From contig OX377204.1 of NCBI GenBank assembly GCA_947396885.1, positions 2,294,001 through 2,358,000 on the forward strand: a DNA stretch of 64,000 nucleotides, written 5' to 3'. Within the stretch, counting starts at the first letter, position 1. Every line of letters starts with the position of its first letter. This DNA is from Heligmosomoides polygyrus polygyrus (taxonomy: Eukaryota; Nematoda; Chromadorea; Rhabditida; Heligmosomidae). The translations under genes and the position numbers were made by a program. Below the pieces are notes generated by a model. The model was not told the DNA's origin. It did no database searches and worked only from the letters and a program-made list of their open reading frames with translations. This document shows, in pieces, positions 56,401-64,000 of this stretch.

Positions 56401-59400
56401 CGCGTCGCTCGTCGTCGGCAGCGCGACAGGAGGTACACCCGCCCCCTGCTAGGGGGCGTGGCGTCAGGGGTACAGCCGCTGTTCTACGGACAGGAAACTT
56501 TTGCTTTGCGTGCCAAGGGTATCGTAAGGCAGCCGTTAGACTCTCGGTGAAGCCTAGGGGGGTTGGGGGTGGGTGAGCAGGGGGGATGAGAGGAAGATCG
56601 CACGCCCCCCAGCAGGGGGCGGGTGTACCTCCTGATCGTCACCCTTCGGCGTCGGAAGTATAAACGGGGCCATAGGGCGACTTAGGTAGGTCTAATTTTC
56701 AGCAGATCGGATTTTCGGATAACTCAAATAACTGAATTCGGATCATATAAACATTTGTCTTCTTTAAAGCTACTCTTACCTGAATTAGGGCCCGGATTCA
56801 TGAACACCGTAAATCCTACCCCGATTTACCTCGACGGCCACTTGCAGGTCCCATTTACCGGGGACTTATCTCTGTTTCTGATTCATGACCGCCAAATCAA
56901 GGGTTCTGCTCTACCAACTCACCTAGGCGCCCCTTTCGAGTATTGATTTGGCGGGTGAGTTGGCAACGGGCCAGGGTCGTTGGCGTTAGGTCAGAAATTA
57001 GCGGCGGAGCAAAACTGTTGCTCTGGCGGTAAATGTTCCCGGATGCGCCACCGAGGTAGCATTTACCTCGAAACTTACCGCTGATTTCCCCAGCCGAGGA
57101 GTGGCGATAGATTTTACACTTACCGACCGCTAAGTCGTTCATGAATCCGGGCCCAGATCGGGGGCTCTTCAAAAATGCCATTATTCACATGAATATCTTA
57201 ACTGTTTTTGAAAAAATGGTGAATTCGAATTATCCTAATCGATGTCGGATTCAATACCTACTGGGCACCCGTTCTTCCGGAAGTAAAATGAAGAGGCAAC
57301 CATCGTTCGCTGACCCCACCTTCCGTCTAGGTATGTGCTTGAACACATTCTAATTGAAGAGCGAAGAATAAATGACGGGTTTATTCGGTCCCTTTGTCGG
57401 ATGCGCCACACATTCTACTTCTACATGATATCGTGAAGCCGTTTGAATGCGTATCTGACCAACACAATCACATCGCCAGCCAAATGAGAAGTTGGAGTAC
57501 CACCCCTCCTAGACGAACTTCGTTCCAGTTCACTAAATGACACGGTTGTTCTGGACGGGATGCAAACCAAATGCTGAGGTCCCTCCGATAGTCAACGCCT
57601 CCACCGGGTGCGCTACGAAGGTTACCCACCTCACCATTGCCTATTGTATTCCCATGCTTCTTTTTGCAGTGAAAGGAAGAGGCACATCTTTGCACCTGCA
57701 ACAATATTCTGGAGCTTCAACGAGTAAAATTCCTTCCGAAAAGCCGTCATATTTCCCTTTGCATCAAAAAATTGCTGCATTTTTGCTCGTCCTAACAGCA
57801 ACCGGGCGCGTGTAGCGCAGTCGGAGGAGGCGCGACTGCCGCGTGCACCCGATACTAGGTTCCTGGCTCGGATTTCCCGCCCAGGCCAACCAAGCCGTCC
57901 ATCCCTCCGAGGTCGATGAATTGATAGCAGAATTGTCTGGGAAGGATGAAGAGCTGACTTGTTCATCGGCTGGCCACCGCAAGTCATTGTATGGCCAAAT
58001 ACACATTCATGTCGCCTCCACGACATCCTGTAGAAGTAGAATGCGTAGCGCATCCCAAGAGGGGTTGCGTAACGCCGTCCTTTATCCTAACAGCAACCAG
58101 TGTTCTTCCATAGTAGGAAGGGACACAGAATGTTTTGCTCGACCATCCCCTCCCTTGAACCGGTTCGAGAGCTCCTGTTGGTGGCCGTTACACTAGAGCT
58201 CCCGAATAAATTCAGAATAAGGAGATGATGAGACATGGATGACCCCACCCAGCTAGGCTATATCCGTAACCCCTTTCGAACCCGAGTGCGGGTCACCCAG
58301 TAGAAACGCAGTGGAAGTGCATAGAAGACTCCGTAGGTCGATCGCAGAGTGCTCCATTGATGTTAGCCATTGAAAACTGAGCGAAATAGAACCTACTGAT
58401 ACCACAGGAACTCGTGGAACAAAATTTCCAAAGCTGAGCTCAACCAAGAATGGCTGAAGCACGACTCATAGTTCCTAACAAATATCGGCTTCTGATTTCC
58501 ACTCGAGAATGGAAGGCTCTCAGGAACAGCAACTGTGACATCCGTTCCTTCCAAAACAGATCCTTTTTTCGGTATTTGGTTCGGTTAAGGTCAGACGGAA
58601 ATAAATTTCATAAAAAATTTTGTTTTAGCAAATTCAACTGCCCAGTGACCCATCACCGCCCGGTGGACAACGAAAGGAAGCCGATCCTCCAGAGGTTAGT
58701 CGCTTCTTATTGGATGTTTTCATATTTTTTAAAATTTCTCATCAAAAGTCACCGTTTCTCCACAAAAGATTATTCATTCCTGGACGGACTATTAGTGGCT
58801 TTGCAATTATGATATTCGGAAAGGATATAATAGAAGGAAGGAAATGCTGCCAGTGAGATGAACAGCTCCACTCCGATAACGTGTGTAGGTCATTTTTAGA
58901 GACATTTTGCTGGCAGCTAAAGATGGGCGGTACTCAATCTTTCTTGGGATGCGCCACGCATTCTACTTCTACGGGATGTCGCGGAGGCGATTTGAATGCG
59001 TCTTTGGCCTGTACAATGACTTTCGGGGACCAGCCGACCAACACATCCGCGCTTTATACTTCGCAGACAAGTCTGGCACCGATTCATCGACTTCGAGGAG
59101 ATAGAAGGCCGGGCGGGAAATCCGAACCAGGTACCTCGTATGGGGTGCACGCGACGGCCGGTACCTCCTCCGACTGCGCTACATGCGCCCTTTTTGGTGG
59201 TAGTTTGAAAAAACACGCAGAATCACTACTCATAGAACGAATAAATAAAGTAACACCATTTATCTCAGTTTTGAAGCATAAGATGCAGCGAAATGTCCTA
59301 GAAAGGTCATCGCTCACAAAAAAAAAACGATTTTGTACCTGCACAAAATCCGATAGAACCAAACGTTCCGCTTACACGTCTTGAAAAACCACCAACATTG

Positions 59401-62400
59401 CAGATAGCAAATGCTTAAATAAGCGTTAGAGAGTTAAAATCATGTATTTACGTTATTCGCCCTATTTACAGGACGCCTACATCTGTGATACCTGTGAATT
59501 TGTGACAATCTACAAGGGTAACATGAAGAGGCACCTCAACACATGTCATCCAGCTCCGGACTGCAAGGACCTTAAAGGTAAGTGCGTTTGACTTTCTCTC
59601 ATCTCCCATTTCCTAGGAGTTTTGATATTTTGCAGAATTTGTTTATTACATCAGGTGTTTGTCTTATTTTAAGCAGGTGGGCGCGTGGAGCGCAGTCGGA
59701 GGAGGCGCCAGCTGTCGCTTGCACCCGATACCAGATTCCTGGTTCTGATTTCCCGGCTAGGCCAACCAAGCCTTCCACCCCTCCAGGGTCGGTGAATTGG
59801 TACGAGACTTGTCTGGGAAGGATAAAGCACTGACTTGTTCATCGGCTGGCCACCGCAAGTCATTGTATGGCCAAACACGCATTCAACACACCTCCACGAC
59901 ATCCCGTAGAAGTAGAATGCGTGGCGCATCCCAAAGAGGATTGAATAACGCCGTCCTTTATCCTTTATGTTAAGCAGGTCCGCTCTGTTTAAAAAAGCGG
60001 CTTACAATAGGTTTCTTCGTTCTATCATAGAGCGCATAAGAATTTAATGTGGAGAGGCTCCAAGGTCGACGATCAGTAATGATGGGGAAGTTGTATTCAT
60101 TTTTAAAATTTGACGTTAAATATTAGGACACGGTTAGCCGTATAGCCTCCTCTTTTGCTGCAAAGATCGACAGTTACGCCCTTAGCTATTACCTGGAGTA
60201 AATTGTTACCGAATAGAAAACACAAGAAAAGAAAGGAAGGAAACCATTGTATAAGAACTAGAGAGAAGAGATGAGAATAGAGGAGAGAGGAGAAGATTAA
60301 AGAAAAAGTAGGAGAAAGGAATTCAGGAGCCGGATTCATCAACGACTTACAGAGATTTAACGGAGAAATTACAGCCGAAATTCCTGATAACGCCAACATT
60401 TCACCATATCGCCTGTAGATAATCCGCGTTAATTGGGGTTTTCCAGGAATTTCAGCTGTAATTTCTCGGCTAAATCTCTGTAAGCCGTTGATGAATCCGG
60501 CCCCAGCATTCAGCCATAGATATTTATACTTTTGCTTCTAATTGAATCTGCCACGGTCGGGCAGATGGAAGGAAGTCAGTTTTACTCAAAACATCAGATT
60601 CTATCCCAGGCGTGCGCATCAGATTCGTCTGCTCGCTCAAACTCCTATCGTCCTCTTTTTGCTCCAAAGACTAAAATTCTTCATAACGGTAAGCTAGGAT
60701 GTTCCAAACGAGACCTTCTTTTCACAGTTATCCACATCGGTTTGGAGTTGAACTAAAACAATGTGCCGCATCGGATCGGTTCTCCACAATATGTCGAAGA
60801 ATAAGAAGGCGTGGCGCATTCCAGAAAGAGACTAAGTAAAACGAACTTTTGTCATGTGTCCTGTAGTGGGGTTCATGTATAGGTAGGAATGAGTTTCGCC
60901 TTCATGAGGATAACGAAGGGTAAAGGACAGCCTTAATCAATTCATTTTGGGGTACGCCACGCATTTTAGTTCTACGGTATGTCGTGAAGGCAAATTGAAT
61001 GCGTATTTGGTCTAAATAATGACTTCCGGTGATAAACAATTTAATGTTCTCTTCTTCTTAGATAAGTCTGGCACCAATTCACCGACCCCGGAGGGATGGA
61101 AGGCTTGGTTGGCCTGGGCGGGAAATACGAACCAAGAACTTGGTATCGGGTGCAGGCGACAGCCGGCATCTCTTTCGAATGCGCTACACGCGCCCCATAA
61201 ATAAATAAAACAAATAAATAAAATTGTGTTAAAATTGTAAAATGCTACTTCCCGCTTCTTCATAATCGATTCCATACATTGACTACCGTACCAACCTTCA
61301 TAAAATGCAGCTCATATGCACTTCTAAACTCCGTAACTTGTAATCGACAGCCCATCTACAGCTCGTAGTATCATACCCATCAATTTCAGAGTGGGACCGT
61401 AAACTGGAGAGCATGCGAGCGTCGGTGATGGGCATGAGTCGAGGGGAAATGATCGATCGCTTGAATGCACACCGAATGAATTCCACTCGAGGTCGAAAAC
61501 CGCGAGGAAAGAAACACGACGACAGCGCTGCTCAGGTACAGTTCATCATTGGAAATTTTTGGATGTTTGAGGCATGAGATGAAGAAGATGACATTTTTGA
61601 ACTCCAGTACTAAACTGCGGAGCATTAAACTTTAAATGTCGGTGAGATTTTGGCCGATAACATAGGTGTTAGTAGATGCTAAATTCCTGAATCGTTCAGT
61701 TGCGTATGCGTTGAAACCGTGAACAATCTCCACAGGTTTTAGCCTCCATATAGTTACGAACAGACGCGGATATTCACCACTATATTACCGAGCAGGCGCA
61801 TATAGCGCAGTAGGATAAGGTGCCGGCTGTCGCGTGCACCCGACACAAGGCTCTTGGTTCTGTTCTTCTGGCCAGACCATTCAATCCTTCCATTCCTCCG
61901 GGGTCGGTGAATTGGTACCAGACTTGTATGGGAAGGATAGAGCGCTGACTTGTTCACCTGGCCACCGCAAGTCATAGTATGGCCAAATACGAGACATTGT
62001 ATGGAATCCGGAACCCTCGAGCGACATCGGTGACACCTCTCCTCAACCCGAACGTTCTTGGTGGGACATCGGTGACACGTCTTCTGAACCCAGACACCTG
62101 TTGACCCATCTCGCTGACACCTCTTCTAAACCCGGACGCATGTTGAAGGAGGTGGGGGACATGTCTTCCCAACCCGCACCTCCTTTGCGCGACATCGGTG
62201 ACATGTCGTCTGAACATGGACGCCTGTCGACAACTTCAACAGTTGACAACTGGTGACAACTACAACCCCCGCCCCCCTTCCCCATACTTCCTCCCAACAC
62301 ACTCCTTCAGCACTTCTGTGCAAACAAACACACACACATGCATTCACACACAGACAAACGAGCGTTCTCGCTTATATATAGTAGGATAGGATAGCAGTAA

Positions 62401-63831
62401 TCGTGAGAAGAACTAAGGTCCGTAATTATTGGGTTTTAACGAATTAAATGGCACTGGCTCGCGCCATTTTTTGGCGCGCCTTTACGCGTTTGATCAAGAA
62501 CAAACCGTAACATGTGGCATATCATTTAGAAGCGCAAACTTTGCTCTACCGGGGAATACCAAATTTTCTATGTAAAAGTGGGAAAACTTTAGAGTTTTAT
62601 TGACTTTTTTGCAGATGGACAAAAGGGTAATCCGAGGCATTTACTTGTATGAATTCAAGCTGGGCACTACAGCTAAGGAGGCGGACGAGAAGATCAACGC
62701 CGCATTCGGTCAAGGATGTTCCACAATTCGGACGGCGTATCGTTGGTATCAGAAGTTCCGGAATGGAGATGAGAGCTTGGAAGAACACGAAGGTCGTGGG
62801 AGGCATAGTGATGTTGATGAGGACAAGCTGAGAGATGTGGTAGAGGAGGATCCACACAAAGGTACCAGGGAGATAGCGAAGGTTCCTGGCGTCAGTCACA
62901 ACACAGCTGCCCGGCATCTGAAGGAAATTGGAAAGACCTAAAAGCTGGAAAGATGGGTGCCTCACGAGCTGTCTGAGGAGCAAAGAAACCGACGATATGA
63001 GATCTCGTCCGCACTGCTTCTACGGAACGGAAAGGACTCATTCCTCAATCGCATCGTAACCTGTGACGAGAAATGGATAACGTACGACAACAGGCGACGA
63101 TCGGCACAGTGGGTGGACAGCAATGAGAGCCCCAAGGCTTTTGCGAAGCCGGAATTGCACCAAAAGAAAGTAATGGTGACAGTATGGTGGTGTTCGCTGG
63201 GAATTATTCACCACAGCTTCCTCCCTCCCGGTGAATCCATCACGACAGAGAAGTACTGCATTGAAATTGAAGAAATGATGAACAAGTTGAAGGATATCTG
63301 GCCAGCCTTGGTAAACCGAAGGCGAGTTCTCCTTCTGCACGACAATGCTCGCCCCCATGTAGCACGAATGACGTTGCAGAAATTGAATGAGCTGAGCATT
63401 GAAACTCTACCACATCCTCCGTTTTCTCCCGACCTCTCCCCAACAGACTGCCATTTCTGCAAGCATCTGGGCGACTTCTTGGTAGGGAAAATATTCAAAT
63501 ACCAACAGGATGCCGAAAGTGCCTTCGAAGATTTCGTCCATTCCAGAACTTCTGATTTTTACGCTACTGGGATAAAAAAGCCTGTGTCACGTTGACAAAG
63601 ATGTGTCGAATCAGAAGGTTTTTATTTCGATTAATAAACTTGCCTACAAGCCGAGATATTAACTGTTTAAATTTACAGTGGTTCAGTGCCATTTATTTCG
63701 TTACAACCTAATATATCGGAGTGGACACATGGCTTTTAAAAACGTTATTCTTCTTTCAGGCGATAGTCCAGACCGACTTCGCGCCGATGCACTACAACTA
63801 CGACATGATGAGCGGCTTCCCACACTTATGA
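44441..63831 (+). CDS. C2HC zinc-finger / AT-hook protein, 12 exons, 486 aa (reconstructed)
   Basis: Joined exons: 44441-44498, 47149-47236, 47404-47560, 47632-47853, 50511-50619, 52478-52626, 55414-55564, 55635-55771, 58629-58694, 59472-59577, 61390-61535, 63760-63831. All junctions are GT-AG, phases agree throughout, and 1,461 nt gives 486 residues plus TGA. Finger 1 is C184, C187, H200, C207; finger 2 C250, C253, H267, C271; finger 3 C384, C387, H400, C404. A His6-Gln5 run lies at 88-98, an NLS-like basic block at 279-298, and an AT-hook-like RGRKPRG at 448-454. I infer a nuclear DNA- or RNA-binding regulator. I do not recognise the ortholog. Alternative splicing around the 70-bp intron is possible. 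Confidence 0.85.
44699..44999 (-). mobile_element. SINE1 copy in intron 1
   Basis: Full length with three GATAAAG tail units; no clear duplication. Confidence 0.87.
45280..46180 (+). repeat. pyrimidine-rich imperfect tandem repeat in intron 1
   Basis: Three diverged units of about 280 bp, each with CTCCTT/CCCTTCT tracts, a TTCCTGGTxxC motif and a GCTCACG...GATGTCGGTGACAC or ATCGGCGTCACATCTTCT block. The last block resembles the 42-bp minisatellite at 62023. Confidence 0.5.
46508..46796 (-). mobile_element. SINE1 copy in intron 1
   Basis: One of the closest to consensus; frames on both strands exceed 80 codons and are spurious. Confidence 0.9.
47149..47236 (+). CDS. zinc-finger gene exon 2
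   Basis: Acceptor CACTTCAG; encodes ESDSTFYFDAVPGPYGHPPN and NMYYPVHDQ, rich in Pro and Tyr. Donor GTAATC. Confidence 0.85.
47404..47560 (+). CDS. zinc-finger gene exon 3
   Basis: Acceptor GGTTTCAG; FQPSFPDAYHRVAPQYEHQ and a His6-Gln5 run before KIE. Donor GTATGT. Confidence 0.85.
47632..47853 (+). CDS. zinc-finger gene exon 4
   Basis: Acceptor CCGTTTCAG; 74 residues of Pro/Thr/Ser/Gln-rich, probably disordered sequence (starts FPPSATHSSAPPMTNQ). Donor GTGAGC. Confidence 0.85.
48484..48511 (+). pseudogene. SL RNA gene fragment in intron 4
   Basis: GATTTAATTACCCAAGTTTG then AG is SL1 with one mismatch (second G to A). It is followed directly by GTAAAC, the donor-side bases of SL1 RNA in nematodes. 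I see no Sm site of the AATTTTTGG type in the next 80 nt, so it is probably a truncated or dead copy. Confidence 0.55.
48748..48989 (+). mobile_element. SINE1 copy, diverged
   Basis: A box GTAGTGCAGTCGG and B box GGTTCGGATCTC are retained; about 30 nt are missing in the middle and there is no tail. Confidence 0.75.
49260..49700. other. GC-rich island in intron 4
   Basis: Sharp GC rise (CGCGCGCGCGGG, CGGACGG). Frames of 86-125 codons on both strands are composition-driven. It could be an internal promoter serving a shorter isoform that starts at the finger exons. No TSS evidence in the sequence. Confidence 0.35.
50095..50145. repeat. poly-C / CTAGGATAG motif
   Basis: C13 followed by TACCTCCCCCACCCTACTAG and GATAG, the right end of the poly-G MITE family. 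A left partner was not found. Confidence 0.45.
50511..50619 (+). CDS. zinc-finger gene exon 5 (finger 1)
   Basis: Acceptor CGGTTACAG; encodes VMCMACRGVYPSRRSLTGH and IGRNEKC, a C-x2-C-x12-H-x6-C finger. Donor GTAAGT. Confidence 0.88.
50629..51634. other. intron 5 sequence, unassigned
   Basis: No repeat copy recognised apart from scattered SINE-like words (CATCTGGGGTCGGTGAGTTG near 50807). Confidence 0.3.
51635..51815. repeat. CCAAT-bearing MITE, copy 3
   Basis: TCGGGAATGTGGGCAGCATT and GCTGCCCACATTCGCGA are the ends. GCCAATCAG and CTGATTG lie inside. Confidence 0.7.
51890..52105. repeat. CCAAT-bearing MITE, copy 4 with duplicated left end
   Basis: The left end GCGAATGTGAGCAGCATTGG appears twice in tandem (51896 and 51928). 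The right end is CCAATGCTGCCCGCATTC. Confidence 0.65.
52478..52626 (+). CDS. zinc-finger gene exon 6 (finger 2, first half)
   Basis: Acceptor TTGTTCAG; ends SPICPHCDRFISHYK, interrupted by intron 6 inside the finger. Donor GTGAGC. Confidence 0.88.
52678..52910. repeat. palindromic MITE in intron 6
   Basis: GTAACCGTCAACCAGCTGG and CCAGTTGGTTGACGGTTAC ends. Inside, GGTTTGAAAC and GAAAGGGTTTGG are repeated in both orientations around GTGGTCACGCCCC / GGGGCGTGACCTCC. Confidence 0.75.
53655..54420. repeat. AT-rich tandem array, about 190-bp unit
   Basis: Four units start near 53659, 53840, 54032 and 54229. Each begins with a C-rich word and GGTGGCTCATCAGTGAAG, then long T-rich text with TTTTTGATTTATTTCCATTT. 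The CGGTGGCTCATC word also occurs at 28122, 28867 and 29358. Confidence 0.8.
54470..55230 (+). mobile_element. foldback element, partial, carrying SINE2
   Basis: Shares ACAATTGTTTTGTTGT, AATAAAAATCGCGACG and TTTGGAGAGTCTCCAATTCA blocks with the copies at 10003 and 14220. The left terminus is replaced by the AT-rich array. Confidence 0.55.
54686..54807 (-). mobile_element. SINE2 copy with 9-bp TSD
   Basis: The best SINE2. TTTTGTTGT flanks it at 54677-54685 and 54808-54816. The minus strand has AGCGCCG / TTGGCGCT ends of the tRNA-like part, A box TGGTGTAATGG, B box AGTTCGAGTCC, then AGAGTGTGTTCGTCGCCACA. It inserted into the foldback element. Confidence 0.8.
55414..55564 (+). CDS. zinc-finger gene exon 7 (finger 2, second half; NLS)
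   Basis: Acceptor CATTTTAG; GNIRRHINQC completes finger 2, then the KRPRP and KRRRLDE basic blocks. Donor GTGGGT gives phase 1 and a 70-bp intron. The frame would hit TAA at 55618 if unspliced. Confidence 0.82.
55635..55771 (+). CDS. zinc-finger gene exon 8
   Basis: Acceptor CTGTTCCAG; TMPQNTGIVGSPVMSPALG through MNGHAIEP, disordered-looking. Donor GTACGT. An ATG at 55640 could also start a short isoform. Confidence 0.83.
56298..56674. repeat. MITE family R2, copy 4, with a nested MITE
   Basis: Outer ends GGCCCGTTTATACTTCCGAC and GTCGGAAGTATAAACGGGGC. A second inverted repeat sits inside at about 56427-56632 (GGAGGTACACCCGCCCCCTG / CAGGGGGCGGGTGTACCTCC). Confidence 0.8.
56788..57154. repeat. 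MITE family R1, copy 3
   Basis: GGGCCCGGATTCATGAAC and GTTCATGAATCCGGGCCC, a perfect 18-bp pair. The interior is TTACCG-rich. Confidence 0.75.
57362..57620 (-). mobile_element. old SINE1 copy
   Basis: GGATGCGCCACACATTCTAC through CACCGGGTGCGCTACGAAGG; the middle is diverged. Confidence 0.65.
57804..58085 (+). mobile_element. SINE1 copy with clean TSD
   Basis: CCTAACAGCAACC at 57791-57803 and 58086-58098 exactly. Confidence 0.93.
58629..58694 (+). CDS. zinc-finger gene exon 9
   Basis: Acceptor TGTTTTAG; 22 residues, QIQLPSDPSPPGGQRKEA then DPPE. Donor GTTAGT. Confidence 0.78.
58923..59188 (-). mobile_element. SINE1 copy, tail lost
   Basis: Starts at GGCGGTACTCAATC; a deletion removes part of the GGATGGAAGGCTTGG segment. 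Confidence 0.8.
59472..59577 (+). CDS. zinc-finger gene exon 10 (finger 3)
   Basis: Acceptor ATTTACAG; DAYICDTCEFVTIYKGNMKR then HLNTCHPAPDCKDLK. The YKGN core matches finger 2 but here no intron splits it. Donor GTAAGT. Confidence 0.9.
59679..59969 (+). mobile_element. SINE1 copy with clean TSD
   Basis: TTAAGCAGGT at 59669-59678 and 59970-59979, inserted 100 bp downstream of exon 10. Confidence 0.93.
60326..60504. repeat. MITE family R1, copy 4
   Basis: GAGCCGGATTCATCAACG and CGTTGATGAATCCGGCCC with CAG on both sides. The arms continue as CTTACAGAGATTTA / TAAATCTCTGTAAG. Confidence 0.8.
60785..60850 (+). repeat. SINE1 3' fragment
   Basis: AGGCGTGGCGCATTCCAGAA and flanks only. Confidence 0.55.
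60908..61195 (-). mobile_element. SINE1 copy
   Basis: Full length, moderately diverged; abuts a TAAA run (61197-61220). Confidence 0.83.
61390..61535 (+). CDS. zinc-finger gene exon 11 (AT-hook-like)
   Basis: Acceptor AATTTCAG; encodes WDRKLESMRASVMGMSRGEM and, near the end, TRGRKPRGKKHDD. Donor GTACAG. Confidence 0.85.
61794..61991 (+). mobile_element. SINE1 copy, 3' truncated
   Basis: The tRNA-like half is well kept; it breaks off at GGCCAAATACGAGAC and leads into the minisatellite. Confidence 0.83.
62023..62232. repeat. 42-bp minisatellite, five units
   Basis: Units begin near 62023, 62065, 62107, 62149 and 62191, with GACATCGGTGACACGTCTTC and a CCCGGACGC block. The period is divisible by three, so several minus frames stay open with 14-residue repeats (e.g. 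SEDVSPMS). Confidence 0.8.
62429..63711 (+). mobile_element. mariner element, Hsmar1/bandit-like, 1,283 bp
   Basis: TA lies on both sides (62427-62428, 63712-63713). TIRs start TTGGGTTTTAACGAATTAAA and, on the other strand, TTAGGTTGTAACGAAATAAA, both leading into TGGCACTG. The element occupies most of intron 11 of the zinc-finger gene in sense orientation and ends 48 bp before exon 12, close to the branch point and acceptor region. Confidence 0.93.
62600..63634 (+). pseudogene. mariner transposase with two internal stops
   Basis: A 345-codon frame from MDKRVIRGIYLYEFKLG. It has an HTH region (residues about 90-113, TREIAKVPGVSHNTAARHLK), then TAA at 62939, then WVPHELSEEQRNRRYEIS. Catalytic residues D156 (TCDEKW), D248 (HDNARPH) and D283 (SPDLSPTD) have exact DD34D spacing. 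A second stop, TGA at 63593, comes 14 codons before the terminal TAA at 63632. Apart from the two stops the frame is undamaged, so inactivation looks recent. Confidence 0.92.
63760..63831 (+). CDS. zinc-finger gene exon 12 (terminal)
   Basis: Acceptor TTCTTTCAG; AIVQTDFAPMHYNYDMMSGF then PHL and TGA at 63829-63831. No AATAAA is seen before the window end, so the 3' UTR continues beyond it or uses a variant signal. Confidence 0.83.
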   Translation, partial: AIVQTDFAPMHYNYDMMSGFPHL

Positions 63832-64000
63832 TTGTCCACCGCTGGGCCGGCATATATATAACGCTCAAGGTCAACATATACTGCCATCACGTATTTCCAC
63901 TTGTTTACTGTTTATTTTGACGTCTTTGATGTGTAAGCACCCATATCTGCCTACATCGTTCATATCCGTGGCGTTTCCCATGTCAATACTATGTTCAGGG

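Noticed and set aside
62043..62347. Minus-strand protein with 14-residue repeats
   Set aside because: The minisatellite period is divisible by three, so frames stay open by arithmetic; no start or splice support.

Overview
The window looks like intergenic and intronic DNA from a clade V (strongylid, hookworm-like) nematode. Four things support this. Exact or near-exact copies of the nematode spliced leader SL1 are embedded in the DNA at 1428-1449, 1460-1481, 20861-20880 and 48484-48505. There is a 12-exon gene with nematode-style U-rich CAG acceptors. A mariner transposase resembles the Hsmar1/bandit group (bandit was described from the hookworm Ancylostoma caninum). RTE-type and Penelope-like retroelement remnants are also present. 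Species is inferred, not proven.

Layout. Positions 1-44400 are almost entirely repeats: more than 40 copies in the whole window of a ~290-bp tRNA-derived SINE (called SINE1 here), a second short tRNA-like SINE (SINE2), truncated RTE pieces, Penelope-like element (PLE) pieces, foldback/MITE families, AT-rich arrays and five GC-rich islands. The host-gene signals in this part are an intronless rpl-37 reading frame on the minus strand (20585-20860) whose ATG is directly preceded by genomic SL1, hence a retrocopy of a trans-spliced mRNA, and two plausible exons of an unidentified minus-strand gene (5510-6017).

Positions 44428-63831 hold one plus-strand gene reconstructed here from 12 phase-compatible exons (486 aa): a nuclear-type protein with three C2HC zinc fingers, a His/Gln run, a basic NLS-like segment and an AT-hook-like motif. 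Its introns (70 bp to 2.9 kb) are packed with the same repeats. The last intron carries a 1,283-bp mariner with TA duplications and two stop codons, ending 48 bp before the final exon.

The most notable theme is SL1 trans-splicing combined with reverse transcription. A PLE copy inserted in a SINE (13611-13934, 15-bp target duplication) carries a TTTCAG acceptor just before the segment to which SL1 is fused in the head-to-head dimer at 1310-1540. The same SL1 heads the rpl-37 retrocopy, and an SL1 with its native GTAAAC donor lies at 48484. These suggest that trans-spliced host and element RNAs have been reverse-transcribed into this genome. Coordinates of repeats are accurate to a few bases; copy relationships come from reading by eye, not alignment software.
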